This document shows positions 1-8,565 of a stretch of 64,000 nucleotides of DNA, piece after piece. The translations under genes were made by a program, and so were the position numbers. Source of the DNA: Chromatiales bacterium (ex Bugula neritina AB1) (GTDB lineage Bacteria > Pseudomonadota > Gammaproteobacteria > Granulosicoccales > Granulosicoccaceae). Under the pieces are notes generated by a model. The model searched no databases. It was not told the origin of the DNA and saw only the letters and a list, made by a program, of their open reading frames with translations. Every line of letters starts with the position of its first letter. The first letter of the stretch is position 1. The stretch lies in the NCBI GenBank assembly GCA_001730015.1, contig MDLA01000080.1, positions 186,001 through 250,000 of the forward strand, read 5' to 3'.

Positions 1-530
1 CCGCCCTGAGGACCTGACGGACCGGTGGAGTATTTCTTTGCCGCTTCTGCGAAATCTGTACCGTCGTTAAGTTCGACAATGATCTCTTCGGCGCGGGCTT
101 CGTCTTCCAGCAATATATGGCTGGCCTGATACTCTTTTACATCAGCCATTGCAATTTGTTTGTCGTACTCGACTCGTAGCGATTCATCAGTCACATCGAT
201 ACCTGCCGTGTGCTGGCTCAGCAGCGCGTTGGCTAGGACACGGGCCTGCATGATTTTCATTTCTGCAGCCATTTCCGGTGTTTTGTCGAGACCGAGTTTT
301 AGTGCTTCCTGGCGCATTAATTCGAGGCTGACCAGTTCTTCAAGAATCTGCTCATCCGTTGCCTGCTGGCCTCGAGCTATAAATTGCTGTGCCTGACTGT
401 CTCTATCGACAGCGGTGATCTGCTCGCCGTTGACTGTAACCAGTATTTCCGCTGCGTTTTCATCGGCGAGTACTGCACCCGATGCCAGAGCGGTGGTGGT
501 AACAGTGGCTAGCAATAAATTTTTAATCAT
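1..530 (-). CDS. Periplasmic peptidyl-prolyl isomerase, parvulin type (3' part beyond window)
   Basis: The gene starts at the ATG at 530 and runs leftward out of the window, so only about 176 N-terminal residues are seen. A signal peptide opens the protein (MIKNLLLATVTTTALASG, cleavage near Ala-Asp). A helical SurA/PpiC-like N-terminal region follows, with the phrase ELVSLELMRQEALKLG. The parvulin domain then begins with the motif QASHILLEDEARAEEI, and the visible end has the typical FAEAAKKYSTGPSG. This family isomerises prolyl bonds and acts as a chaperone for envelope proteins in the periplasm. It lies 86 bp downstream of yciB on the same strand, with an AAGGTAA-like ribosome site upstream, so co-transcription is possible. 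The family is clear; the exact member is not. Confidence 0.88.
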   Translation of the reverse strand, partial: MIKNLLLATVTTTALASGAVLADENAAEILVTVNGEQITAVDRDSQAQQFIARGQQATDEQILEELVSLELMRQEALKLGLDKTPEMAAEMKIMQARVLANALLSQHTAGIDVTDESLRVEYDKQIAMADVKEYQASHILLEDEARAEEIIVELNDGTDFAEAAKKYSTGPSGPQG

Positions 531-616
531 GATTTAGAATTACCTTGTTTGTTTTTGGATTAAGGGATGGTTGTTATCCGGGAGCCCTTGCAGGGATGAA
601 ACTACCGTTGATTCAG

Positions 617-1321
617 TTATGAGCTCGACGGCTTGCCGGGTTCTTGTATTGCTTCGGGCGATGGCTCTTCTTCCACCTCGACATGGCGTATTAAAAAGAT
701 TCCCTGACCGATAACAAAAATCAGAGTCAGCCCCATGAGCCCGAATACTTTCACCGTAACCCAGGTTTTTTCGCGGGCGCTTGCGCTTTCGCACAACGGT
801 TTTACCGGGTCGCTAAAACCGGTGCTGCAATCGAGGTCGGCCAGTTGCTCTGTGGATATGGACGGTACTGCGGCTGTGAGTTCGTTCTGTGCACTGATGT
901 ACGCTTGAGCAAAGTAGAGATTGACAAAACCGGCAATAATAAAAAAAAGGACCCAGGCGTTGCTCAACTTTCGCCAGACGGATTCAGCCATGGTTATCTG
1001 ACCATCCAGCATACGCTGAATAAGGGATTTTTCGCTAAGCAGGGCCGTGCCTGCAAATGCGGCAGCAAACAACCAGTTAACGATTGTGGGTTTCCACATA
1101 ATAAAGCGCTTATCACGCAGGTATAGTGTCAGTCCTCCGAGTACAATAAACAGTGCCAGTGACACAAGATGCATTTTTTCAAAGCGGCGATGGATGATCC
1201 AGTAGGTGGCTACCTGGGCTACCGACGCCACAATTATTACCAGAGTGGCGGTGTAGATATCGCTGAACTTGTAGGCTATCAAAAATAGCGCTAGCGGAAA
1301 TAAATCAAACAGGAATTTCAT
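617..1321 (-). CDS. yciB: Inner membrane septation protein YciB (IspZ)
   Basis: This is a polytopic inner-membrane protein with the family's typical opening MKFLFDLFPLALFLIAYK and closing helix (VFGLMGLTLIFVIGQGIFLIR). YciB proteins influence cell envelope integrity and division in Gammaproteobacteria. At 234 residues it is longer than the usual 180 or so. The excess is mostly a hydrophilic insert of about 40 residues before the last helix, carrying two cysteines (DLDC and PLCESA), plus an acidic C-terminal tail. Homologues I recall pass almost directly from the preceding helix to the sequence WVNFKVFG. The start is the ATG at 1321. The upstream 338 bp hold no gene and separate it from the divergent yciO. 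Confidence 0.9.
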   Translation of the reverse strand: MKFLFDLFPLALFLIAYKFSDIYTATLVIIVASVAQVATYWIIHRRFEKMHLVSLALFIVLGGLTLYLRDKRFIMWKPTIVNWLFAAAFAGTALLSEKSLIQRMLDGQITMAESVWRKLSNAWVLFFIIAGFVNLYFAQAYISAQNELTAAVPSISTEQLADLDCSTGFSDPVKPLCESASAREKTWVTVKVFGLMGLTLIFVIGQGIFLIRHVEVEEEPSPEAIQEPGKPSSS

Positions 1322-1659
1322 TGCATCGTCCGGTGAAAAGACAGGTATGGTATGGCCCAGGCGGTTAAGCCACGGAAAACGGGATTTTTATCACCGGGAT
1401 TACCAGCTTCTTGCGGGATCAATGTTGTAACGCACCGTTTACTGATATTTGGTTACTTTTTGGGTCAGATTCAAGAAATTGCTGGTGATTCTAGTAGATT
1501 GGTCAGAGAAATGGTTGATGCTGACCGCCAGGCTGCAGGGATTTCCGGTTCGTCAAATAATTTACCGGTCAGCACGCTGTCAGTGTACCAGCAGATTTGT
1601 GGAAACGCGTACGATCGGCGCGAGCATCAAGGGTCGATCAGGATAATATAGTAATTCAA
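1322..1659. other. Intergenic, divergent yciB/yciO, no gene seen
   Basis: This stretch of 338 bp lies between the divergent starts of yciB and yciO. The overlapping short frames have no recognisable protein character. An in-frame extension of yciO to a start at 1597 adds 21 residues unlike the family, so I count it as leader. In several gammaproteobacteria a PHP-domain gene (trpH) lies next to yciO; I see no trace of it here. Confidence 0.5.
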
Positions 1660-2280
1660 ATGAGCCAGTATTTTGAAATTCACCCGGACAACCCTCAGTC
1701 GAGGTTGGTTGCGCAAACAGCCCGACTGTTAAAGGACGGTGGCGTGATCGTTTATCCGACCGATTCGTGTTACGCGATCGGGTGCTTGCTGGACAACAAG
1801 CAGGGTGTTGAGCGGATTTACCGTTTGCGAAAATTGCCGAAAGGCCACCATATGACACTAATGTGTTCGGATTTGTCGGCAATATCGACCTACGCGAGGG
1901 TTGATAACCGCGACTACCGGCTGCTGAAATTGCTGACGCCGGGTCCGTACACTTTTATTTTAAGAAGTACCAATGAGGTGCCCCGGCGGTTTTTGCATCC
2001 GAAACGAAAATCAATTGGTATTCGAGTGCCGGACAATACCATTGCGCAAGCGTTGTTACAGGAGCTGGGCGAGCCGATGATGAGTACAACCATGCTGCTA
2101 CCCGGTGACGATCTCCCACAGAACGATGGCTATGAAATTCGTCAGGCGCTGAATGAACAGGTGGATCTGGTTGTCGATGGGGGTGCCTGTGGTCTGGAGG
2201 AGACGTCGGTAATTTCTCTGGAGGGGCAGGAAATAGAAATTATACGAGAAGGAAAGGGTGAGGTAAGTTTGCTGCAGTAG
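1660..2280 (+). CDS. yciO: YciO, Sua5/YrdC-family threonylcarbamoyl-AMP synthase-like protein
   Basis: The protein has 206 residues and starts at ATG 1660 with MSQYFEIHPDNPQSRL, which matches YciO closely. The YrdC fold shows the substrate pocket motifs GGVIVYPTDSCYAIGC, the KxR-type segment RLRKLPKGHHMTLMC, a TPGPYTFIL stretch and the closing REGKGEV. YciO is a paralogue of TsaC, which makes threonylcarbamoyl-AMP for t6A in tRNA. Its own role is less certain and weak activity has been reported for the family. It heads a plus-strand run with scpA and scpB, 40 bp before scpA. That arrangement is conserved in many gammaproteobacteria. Confidence 0.93.
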   Translation: MSQYFEIHPDNPQSRLVAQTARLLKDGGVIVYPTDSCYAIGCLLDNKQGVERIYRLRKLPKGHHMTLMCSDLSAISTYARVDNRDYRLLKLLTPGPYTFILRSTNEVPRRFLHPKRKSIGIRVPDNTIAQALLQELGEPMMSTTMLLPGDDLPQNDGYEIRQALNEQVDLVVDGGACGLEETSVISLEGQEIEIIREGKGEVSLLQ

Positions 2281-2320
2281 TGTCATGCAGCAAATACACT
2301 AGCGTTTTCAAGGTAATGAG

Positions 2321-3238
2321 TTGATGGGCGAAATAGAACCGGAAGTTGCCAGCCAGCAAATGGAAATGGAAATCCCGGTTGCCGTTGTGTTGGGTGAGCC
2401 CTATTCCGAATCACCGAAAGATCTGTATATTCCGCCTGATGCACTAGAGGTTTTTCTGGAGACCTTTGAAGGCCCCCTCGACCTGCTGCTTTACCTTATC
2501 AAACGTCAGAACCTCGATATCCTCGATATTCCTGTTGCCGCGGTAACTGAGCAGTATATGCAGTACATCGCGGTGATGGAAATGATGCGTGTTGAGCTTG
2601 CTGCTGAATACCTGGTTATGGCTGCTATGCTGGCTGAGATAAAATCCCGATTGCTGTTACCTCGGCCCGAAGAAGATGACGATGAAGACGACCCGCGAGC
2701 GGAACTGATAAGGCGTCTGCAAGCCTACGAGCAGTTCAAGAAGGCGGCCGAGGATTTAGACAATCTGCCACGGATGGAACGCGATATTTTCGATGCCTGT
2801 GCGGGGCTTCCCGAGCTTGAGAATCGGCAGCCTTTACCGGATATAACACTTGAAGAGATGCTGGGTGCATTTCGCAGTGTTGTTATGCGGGCAAAACTGC
2901 ATCAGCACCATAATATTCAAAAAGAATTCCTGTCGGTTCGAGAGCGGATGTCAAATCTGCTGGCGCTTTTGCAGGAGCATGGTGAGCTTGAGTTTGTTTC
3001 ACTGTTTACAGCGGAAGAAGGGCGTGCTGGTTGTGTTGTAACTTTTCTGGCTATGCTGGAATTGTGTAAGGAATCGCTGCTTGAGATTGTTCAGGAAAAA
3101 CCGCTTGGGCGAATTACAATTCGCGCAATCACTGAAGCGGTCGCCAGCGAGAGAACTAGAAAGCAGGCCGAATTTGAAGAACAGCTTAATCTTTCAGGTG
3201 ACCATTCAGCTAGTAATCCGGATTCGATCTATAAATAA
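2321..3238 (+). CDS. scpA: Segregation and condensation protein A (kleisin)
   Basis: ScpA is the kleisin that bridges the SMC (or MukB-like) ATPase heads with ScpB in chromosome condensation. The core begins at residue 45 with VFLETFEGPLDLLLYLIKRQ. It continues with the conserved AAEYLVMAAMLAEIKSRLLLP, then an acidic patch (EEDDDEDDP), a helical middle, and a winged-helix C-terminus (FLAMLELCKESLLEIVQE). A poorly conserved N-terminal stretch of about 40 residues precedes the core. The start is TTG 2321 or the adjacent ATG 2324, preceded by AAGGTAA. The gene is followed 52 bp later by scpB. Confidence 0.95.
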   Translation: MMGEIEPEVASQQMEMEIPVAVVLGEPYSESPKDLYIPPDALEVFLETFEGPLDLLLYLIKRQNLDILDIPVAAVTEQYMQYIAVMEMMRVELAAEYLVMAAMLAEIKSRLLLPRPEEDDDEDDPRAELIRRLQAYEQFKKAAEDLDNLPRMERDIFDACAGLPELENRQPLPDITLEEMLGAFRSVVMRAKLHQHHNIQKEFLSVRERMSNLLALLQEHGELEFVSLFTAEEGRAGCVVTFLAMLELCKESLLEIVQEKPLGRITIRAITEAVASERTRKQAEFEEQLNLSGDHSASNPDSIYK

Positions 3239-3290
3239 ATTGCACACGTACCTGTTGTCAGCAATGGGTAAAGAATAGAGGTTTATTTCC

Positions 3291-3992
3291 GTGGAAAAAT
3301 TGCAAATCAGGAATATTCTGGAAGCGGCGTTGATGGCGGTCGATAAGCCGCTGACGCTGGTACAGTTGCATCGATTATTTTCCCGTGAGGAAGAACCGGT
3401 AAGCAGACAGGAAGTCAGTAATGTTCTGGTTGATCTGCAAGAGGAATATGCCTCACGCGGTGTAAGTATCGTAGAAGTTGCTAACGGCTTTCGCGTGCAG
3501 ATCGATCAGTCGGTTTCTCCGTGGATATCGCGTTTGTTTGATGAAAAACCTCCGCGATACACCCGTGCTCTTCTAGAGACACTGGCATTGATTGCCTATC
3601 GCCAGCCGGTTACCCGCAGCGAGATTGAAGATGTCCGCGGTGTGTCAGTGAGTACAAATATTATCAAGACGCTGATGGAACGGGAGTGGGTGCGGGTGGT
3701 CGGGCATAAAGAGGTCCCGGGCAGGCCGGCGATGTATGCCACAACAAAAGAATTCCTCGACTACTTTAATTTACGCCGAATTGATGAACTGCCGCCTCTG
3801 AGCGAATTGACCGATCTGGACAGTATCGCAACTCAGCTGGAGATGCCGATATCCGGTGGTGGTGATGGTGCCGGGGACGGATCATCCGCCCCCACCGGTG
3901 CAGTTGATGGTGACGATGTAGAGACAAACTTAATCAGTGCAGAAATCAGTGACGATCCGGAGCAGCTGGCCGGTAACGTAACTATTCATTAG
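3291..3992 (+). CDS. scpB: Segregation and condensation protein B
   Basis: ScpB dimerises through two winged-helix domains and stabilises the ScpA-SMC complex. Visible family motifs include IRNILEAALMAVDKPLT at the start, GFRVQID, the diagnostic ALLETLALIAYRQPVTR, and GRPAMYATTKEFLDYF. After about residue 185 the protein has a low-complexity tail rich in Gly, Asp and Ala. The start is the GTG at 3291, preceded by AGAGGT. In many relatives an rluB pseudouridine synthase follows scpB. Here the operon ends instead, and a convergent Smr gene begins 25 bp downstream. Confidence 0.95.
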   Translation: MEKLQIRNILEAALMAVDKPLTLVQLHRLFSREEEPVSRQEVSNVLVDLQEEYASRGVSIVEVANGFRVQIDQSVSPWISRLFDEKPPRYTRALLETLALIAYRQPVTRSEIEDVRGVSVSTNIIKTLMEREWVRVVGHKEVPGRPAMYATTKEFLDYFNLRRIDELPPLSELTDLDSIATQLEMPISGGGDGAGDGSSAPTGAVDGDDVETNLISAEISDDPEQLAGNVTIH

Positions 3993-4017
3993 AATTTACC
4001 TTCGGTTCCCATACGGC

Positions 4018-4596
4018 TTATTCCTTTTCGAACTCCCGGGAATCCCGGGCTCGCAGCAGCACATAGACAGCACCTGTTCCGCCATGTGCCGGTTTTGCCG
4101 AGGTGTAGGCCAGTACATCTTTGCGTTGTCTGAGCCATGCACTGGTAAATGGCTTTAATATCGGGCTTTCCGTTGCTGTTTTTCGCCCCTTGCCGTGAAT
4201 AATACGCACGCAGCAGCTTCCATAATCCCTGGTCGCGGACGCGATGAACAACTGCATAGCCTCTCTGGCTTCGTTGACATTCATGCCGTGCAGATCGAGG
4301 TTTCCCTGAACGGAGTAGTAGCCATTTTTGAGCTTGCGCATTACGCGTCGCTGTACACCCGGTCTGGCCCAGTTTAAATGTTCACCGTTGTCCATGGCCT
4401 CCGGATCACGCGGGTCTGACATGGCATCGTGCATGACTTGCTGCTCGTCCAGTTCCAGTTGACGCGGTCGCGGCGGCGGCGGTTTGCGTTTGTCTGCTAT
4501 CCGATCGTTATTCAGTCGCTTTACCTCCCCGACAGCCTGGCGAAACAGATCGGCGGCGTTCTGGTCTTCGGGGTCTTCCGGGGTATTGCCTGTCAT
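4018..4596 (-). CDS. Smr domain protein (SmrA/SmrB-like)
   Basis: The C-terminal half is a Smr (small MutS-related) domain, with DLHGMNVNEAREAMQLFI, the central RIIHGKGRKTA and the closing THAKPAHGGTGAVYVLL-type segment (TSAKPAHGGTGAVYVLL). Stand-alone Smr proteins are nucleases; SmrB in E. coli cleaves mRNA at collided ribosomes. The N-terminal half is a charged linker with a proline run (KPPPPRPRQ). I prefer the ATG at 4596, giving MTGNTPEDPEDQ, over a TTG at 4659 that adds unrelated residues. It is convergent with scpB and divergent from msrB. I cannot tell SmrA from SmrB. Confidence 0.85.
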   Translation of the reverse strand: MTGNTPEDPEDQNAADLFRQAVGEVKRLNNDRIADKRKPPPPRPRQLELDEQQVMHDAMSDPRDPEAMDNGEHLNWARPGVQRRVMRKLKNGYYSVQGNLDLHGMNVNEAREAMQLFIASATRDYGSCCVRIIHGKGRKTATESPILKPFTSAWLRQRKDVLAYTSAKPAHGGTGAVYVLLRARDSREFEKE

Positions 4597-4774
4597 GTAT
4601 TTGTTATAGCGCGTGTCGATCTCAAGTGCAGTGTAGCGTTTCGAACAATTTGGCGGCAAGTGTTACACGGGTAGCAAACTTTGCTGATAAATGGCAGTCT
4701 ACCTTCCAGCTTTGGCGTTGTTCTTTTTACCGGCGGCCAAGTAAAAAAATACAAATCTATAGCGAGAAACCGAG

Positions 4775-5176
4775 ATGGCTAAATTTGACGATAAAGACCT
4801 GCGCGAGCGACTCACCGATATGCAGTACCAGGTAACTCAGGGGCATGGTACAGAGCGGGCGTTTACCGGCGAATACAACGATAACAAGCGTGATGGCAAG
4901 TATTTGTGTGTTGTCTGCGGAGCGCATCTGTTTGATTCAGACAGCAAATACGATTCGCGCAGTGGCTGGCCGAGCTTCACCGATGTTGCAGTCGAAGGTA
5001 ACATTGCTGAAACGATCGATAACTCATTAGGTATGCAGCGTACCGAGGTTCATTGCAGCAATTGCGATGCGCATCAGGGGCATGTATTTCCGGACGGGCC
5101 GGGTCCTTCGGGTCTGCGCTATTGCATTAATTCGGCATCATTGGACTTTAAACCGTCTGAAGACGAAGACAAATGA
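4775..5176 (+). CDS. msrB: Peptide-methionine (R)-S-oxide reductase
   Basis: MsrB reduces methionine-R-sulfoxide in oxidised proteins. At 133 residues it has the usual single-domain length. It carries two zinc-binding CxxC pairs (CVVCG and CSNCD), the conserved GWPSF and GHVFPDGP, and the catalytic cysteine in RYCINSASL. The start is ATG 4775. It is followed after 11 bp by a small membrane protein gene, which suggests co-transcription. Confidence 0.96.
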   Translation: MAKFDDKDLRERLTDMQYQVTQGHGTERAFTGEYNDNKRDGKYLCVVCGAHLFDSDSKYDSRSGWPSFTDVAVEGNIAETIDNSLGMQRTEVHCSNCDAHQGHVFPDGPGPSGLRYCINSASLDFKPSEDEDK

Positions 5177-5187
5177 GGCGATAGGTT

Positions 5188-5433
5188 TTGCTGTCAGCAG
5201 CCCAGAGCGGTTTTATTCTGGTTCGCTATAGAATTGATCCGACCACCGGATTGCCGTTTACACAGACCTCCCCCGGGCTGCTGGCATTCACCGTTGGTAT
5301 TGCGCTGGTGGTGGGGGTGCTGTTGTTCGGGCTTGGCAGGTATGGCAGACAAATGTGGCTTGTGGTGTGGAGCGCGGGGCTTATTGCCTGCAGTATTGCC
5401 TATCTGGTCTGGCATTTTCAAATATCGGCTTAG
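5188..5433 (+). CDS. Small two-helix membrane protein
   Basis: This 81-residue protein is of unknown function. Two clear hydrophobic helices (LLAFTVGIALVVGVLLFGLG and WLVVWSAGLIACSIAYLVW) are joined by a short basic turn (RYGRQ). Before them lies a polar N-terminal segment containing DPTTGLPFTQTSPG. The start is TTG 5188, with GAGG and ATAGG upstream, only 11 bp after msrB. I recognise no family. It could be a conserved small membrane protein linked to msrB, and the reading frame is supported mainly by its membrane-like composition and tight spacing. Confidence 0.55.
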   Translation: MLSAAQSGFILVRYRIDPTTGLPFTQTSPGLLAFTVGIALVVGVLLFGLGRYGRQMWLVVWSAGLIACSIAYLVWHFQISA

Positions 5434-5491
5434 TCGAACTCTGCCAGCCGCTGGATAGTTCAATAAGGCCGGTCAGTGTGAATTTTCTGGT

Positions 5492-5519
5492 CGGGCAGAG
5501 TGTAAATTTACTCTGCCCG
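5492..5519. terminator. Strong hairpin between convergent msrB operon and acs
   Basis: A perfect 10-bp inverted repeat, CGGGCAGAGT and its complement, is separated by 8 bases. It sits in the 128-bp gap between two convergent transcription units. Neither side has a full T-run, although the left flank read on the minus strand is T/A-rich. It is probably a shared terminator or 3'-end processing hairpin. Confidence 0.55.
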
Positions 5520-5561
5520 CAATCGTTACCCTCTAGTGTACCAACTGTCGGGCATTGATAC

Positions 5562-7505
5562 TTAAGCGTTATTTGCCGCGCGATTTTCAACCAGATCATC
5601 GACAACAGCGGGATCCGCCAGTGTTGAGGTATCGCCGAGGCTATCAATCTCGTTTTCTGCGATTTTTCGCAGTATTCGGCGCATGATCTTGCCGGAACGT
5701 GTTTTCGGCAGGCCGGGAGCCCATTGAATGACATCCGGGCTGGCGATTGGCCCGATTTCTTTTCGCACATGCTGCACCAGTTCGGCTCGCAATTCTTCAG
5801 TGGCCTCGGTACCAATCATTAACGTGACGTAAGCATAGATGCCCTGGCCCTTGATATCGTGCGGGTAGCCGACCACAGCCGCCTCTGCGACAGATTCGTG
5901 CAGGACCAGCGCGCTTTCAACTTCCGCCGTACCCATGCGATGACCGGAGACATTGAGTACATCATCGACTCGCCCGGTAATCCACCAGTAGCCGTCTTCA
6001 TCCAGGCGAGCACCGTCACCGGTAAAATAGTAACCGGGGTACATCTGGAAATAGGTTTCATGGAAGCGGTTATGATCGCCGTAGACTGAGCGCATTTGTC
6101 CGGGCCATGAACCGGTAATAACCAGATTGCCTGACCCCGGGTCTTCCATTCGCTCACCTTGGTCATCGAGCAGTGCCGGTACTACGCCAAAAAACGGTTT
6201 GGTCGCGGAGCCGGGTTTTAACGGTGTGGCACCGGGCAGCGGAGTGATCAGGATGCCGCCGGTCTCAGTCTGCCACCAGGTATCGACAATCGGGCAGCGT
6301 TCGTCGCCGACTACCTTGTGGTACCACTCCCAGGCTTCCGGATTGATCGGTTCGCCAACTGAGCCTAATAGCCGCAAACTGTTGCGTGAGTGTTTCTTGA
6401 CCAGTTCATCGCCCTGGGCCATCAATGCACGCAGCGCCGTTGGGGCGGTGTAAAAGGTATTTACCTGGTGCTTGTCGATAATTTCCCAGAATCTACCGGC
6501 GTCAGGGTAGGTCGGGATGCCTTCAAACATCAGGGTAGTGGCGCCATTGGCAAGTGGGCCGTAGACGATGTAGGAGTGCCCGGTTACCCAGCCGACATCG
6601 GCAGTGCACCAGTAAATATCGTTGTCGTGGTAATCAAATACGTATTTGTGGGTCATTGCTGCGTAGAGAATATAACCGCCCGTGCTATGCAGTACGCCCT
6701 TTGGTTTTCCAGTGGATCCGGAGGTGTAGAGGATAAACAGCGGGTCTTCAGCACCCATTTCTTCAGCCGCGCAGCTGACCGAGCCAGCGCCGACGAGTTC
6801 GTGATACCAGACATCGCGGCCATCATTCCAGCCGGTGGGTTCTCCGCCACGCTTGACCACAACCATTTTTCGAACGCTAGGGGTGTCCTCACAGGCTTTG
6901 TCGGCGTTGCTTTTCAAAGCGACTTTTTTGCCGCCTCGAAGGCCCTGATCTGCGGTGATCACTACAGAGCATTCCGAGTCGTTGATGCGGTCGCGCAGTG
7001 CATCGGGGGAGAACCCGCCGAATACCACTGAGTGAACAGCACCGATACGCGTACTGGCCAGCATTGCGACCGCTGCTTCTGGGATCATGGGCATGTAAAT
7101 ACAGATACGATCGCCCTTCTTTACACCCAGCCCTTTCAGCGCACTGGCAAACTGACAGACTTCAGCGTGGAGTTCGCGGTAAGTGATTCTGCGCTGCTCG
7201 TTAGGGTCGTCTCCCTCCCAGATGATGGCAATCTGATCTCCGCGTGTCTCGAGATGCCGGTCGAGGCAGTTATGGGAGACATTTAATCGCGCGCCCTCAA
7301 ACCATTTGATATCAGCGGTGTGAAAATCTGTTTCCTGCACTTTGTCCCAGGGAGTGAACCAGTCGATGAATTCGTTTGCCTGCTCCGCCCAAAATTCGTC
7401 CGGTTCTTCTACCGAACGGGTATACATGGCCTGGTACTTGTCGGCATTGATCCAGGCGTTGTCGGATACTTCCGCGCTTACCGGATAGGTTTTGGATTCT
7501 GACAT
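5562..7505 (-). CDS. acs: Acetyl-CoA synthetase
   Basis: Acs activates acetate to acetyl-AMP and then acetyl-CoA in the cytoplasm. The 647-residue length matches the family. The ATP-binding P-loop reads [15 protein letters not shown] near residue 265. The adenylate-forming core has [10 protein letters not shown], and the domain hinge has [18 protein letters not shown]. The C-terminal lysine that is regulated by acetylation lies in [11 protein letters not shown] near residue 612. The start is ATG 7505 with GTGGAG just upstream. It lies 89 bp downstream of gluQ, probably with its own promoter. Its opposing neighbour is the msrB operon. Confidence 0.98.
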   Translation of the reverse strand: MSESKTYPVSAEVSDNAWINADKYQAMYTRSVEEPDEFWAEQANEFIDWFTPWDKVQETDFHTADIKWFEGARLNVSHNCLDRHLETRGDQIAIIWEGDDPNEQRRITYRELHAEVCQFASALKGLGVKKGDRICIYMPMIPEAAVAMLASTRIGAVHSVVFGGFSPDALRDRINDSECSVVITADQGLRGGKKVALKSNADKACEDTPSVRKMVVVKRGGEPTGWNDGRDVWYHELVGAGSVSCAAEEMGAEDPLFILYTSGSTGKPKGVLHSTGGYILYAAMTHKYVFDYHDNDIYWCTADVGWVTGHSYIVYGPLANGATTLMFEGIPTYPDAGRFWEIIDKHQVNTFYTAPTALRALMAQGDELVKKHSRNSLRLLGSVGEPINPEAWEWYHKVVGDERCPIVDTWWQTETGGILITPLPGATPLKPGSATKPFFGVVPALLDDQGERMEDPGSGNLVITGSWPGQMRSVYGDHNRFHETYFQMYPGYYFTGDGARLDEDGYWWITGRVDDVLNVSGHRMGTAEVESALVLHESVAEAAVVGYPHDIKGQGIYAYVTLMIGTEATEELRAELVQHVRKEIGPIASPDVIQWAPGLPKTRSGKIMRRILRKIAENEIDSLGDTSTLADPAVVDDLVENRAANNA

Positions 7506-7594
7506 CAGTACTCCACGTTGATTTGTTAATGCTTGTTAATCTGAATTCGTGAACGATATGGCCACAGCGGCGTCGGGTCAACTATTACTGCCCA

Positions 7595-8482
7595 TTATAA
7601 GCGATTAGAACCTGGTTTCTGAAGAGCCGGTAGTCGCTCTCGTTGCCAGTTGGCGACGGCGAATTCCAGGAACTCGGTAATGGACCCGGGCTGATCTTCA
7701 GTTGCTTGCTGTCCCAGAAAACTCCAGGCAAATAGAAGATTTTTCAGTGCGTTATTGTTGTCGAGCGCAGCTGCTCCTGTTTGCTTACTGAGTTTTCTTC
7801 CATCGGTTTGCAGTACCAGAGGCAGATGCAGGTACCTGAGAGCCGGGTATTCCAAGGCACGCTGAAGCAGAATTTGTCTGGCGGTGTTGTCGAGCAGATC
7901 TGAGCCTCTGACCACATGGGAAATGCCCTGCAAGGCGTCATCAACCACCACGGCGAGTTGATAGGCGTAGAAAGGGCCACGACGCCGGACGATAAAATCT
8001 CCCACCGTCGCAGGGACATTTTCGCTCATGGTTCCAGCCGCCTCGTCACAGAAAGTCACGAGCCCGCACCCGATACGAAATCGCAGTGCAGAGTTTTCTT
8101 CCGGCAATTGTAACTTGCGGCAAACCCCGGGGTAGGCGTGTGTGGTGGTTTCGTCGGCAATTCGGCGTAGTTGCCTGCGCGTGCATGAGCAAGCGTAGAG
8201 CAGGCCTTTGTCGCGCAGGTATTGCAGCGCGTCTTCGTAGTGATGCGATCGTTTGCTCTGAAACGCTACCATTCCATCCCATGTCAGTCCGTGCCGCTGC
8301 AAGCTGTCTATTATCTGCTCGCTGGCGCCGTCGATTTCACGGGGCGGGTCGATATCCTCAATTCGAAGCAGCCATCGCCCGTTGTGCCGGCGGGCGTCGA
8401 GCCAGCTGGCCAGCGCAGTGATCAGTGAGCCTGTGTGCAAAGGACCGGAAGGCGAGGGTGCGAAGCGACCGATGTATGACAC
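7595..8482 (-). CDS. gluQ: Glutamyl-Q tRNA(Asp) synthetase
   Basis: GluQRS is a truncated glutamyl-tRNA synthetase that attaches glutamate to queuosine in tRNA(Asp). The HIGH-type motif is in FAPSPSGPLHTGSL near residue 8. The LRIEDIDPPR segment and the KMSKS-like GRKLSKQTGA near residue 232 are present. There is no anticodon-binding domain, and 295 residues is typical. A zinc site is suggested by CSCTRRQL with a later Tyr and Cys (YPGVC). It follows dksA on the same strand, the conserved dksA-gluQ pair, with a GC-rich hairpin between them. queG, needed for queuosine synthesis, is also in this window. Confidence 0.96.
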   Translation of the reverse strand: MSYIGRFAPSPSGPLHTGSLITALASWLDARRHNGRWLLRIEDIDPPREIDGASEQIIDSLQRHGLTWDGMVAFQSKRSHHYEDALQYLRDKGLLYACSCTRRQLRRIADETTTHAYPGVCRKLQLPEENSALRFRIGCGLVTFCDEAAGTMSENVPATVGDFIVRRRGPFYAYQLAVVVDDALQGISHVVRGSDLLDNTARQILLQRALEYPALRYLHLPLVLQTDGRKLSKQTGAAALDNNNALKNLLFAWSFLGQQATEDQPGSITEFLEFAVANWQRERLPALQKPGSNRL

Positions 8483-8519
8483 GCTAAGTGTCTCTGATGG
8501 TTTATCGGATCAACTGCAG

Positions 8520-8552
8520 GAGCGGGCGCAACCGCCAGGTCAGCGCCCGCTC
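8520..8552 (-). promoter_or_regulatory. GC-rich hairpin between dksA and gluQ
   Basis: A perfect 10-bp stem (GAGCGGGCGC with its complement) with a 13-base loop lies between dksA and gluQ, read on the minus strand. No T-run follows, so it is a weak intrinsic terminator at best. A terminator between these two genes is known to limit gluQ expression in enterobacteria, so a similar attenuating role is plausible here. Confidence 0.55.
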
Positions 8553-8565
8553 TCTGGCTGAGTGA

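Noticed and set aside
160..396. Plus-strand frame antisense to the PPIase gene
   Set aside because: The minus strand encodes a clear signal peptide and parvulin domain; the plus frame is Ser/Arg-rich shadow.
1597..1659. Longer start for yciO
   Set aside because: The 21 extra residues are unlike the family, and the ATG at 1660 gives the exact YciO N-terminus.
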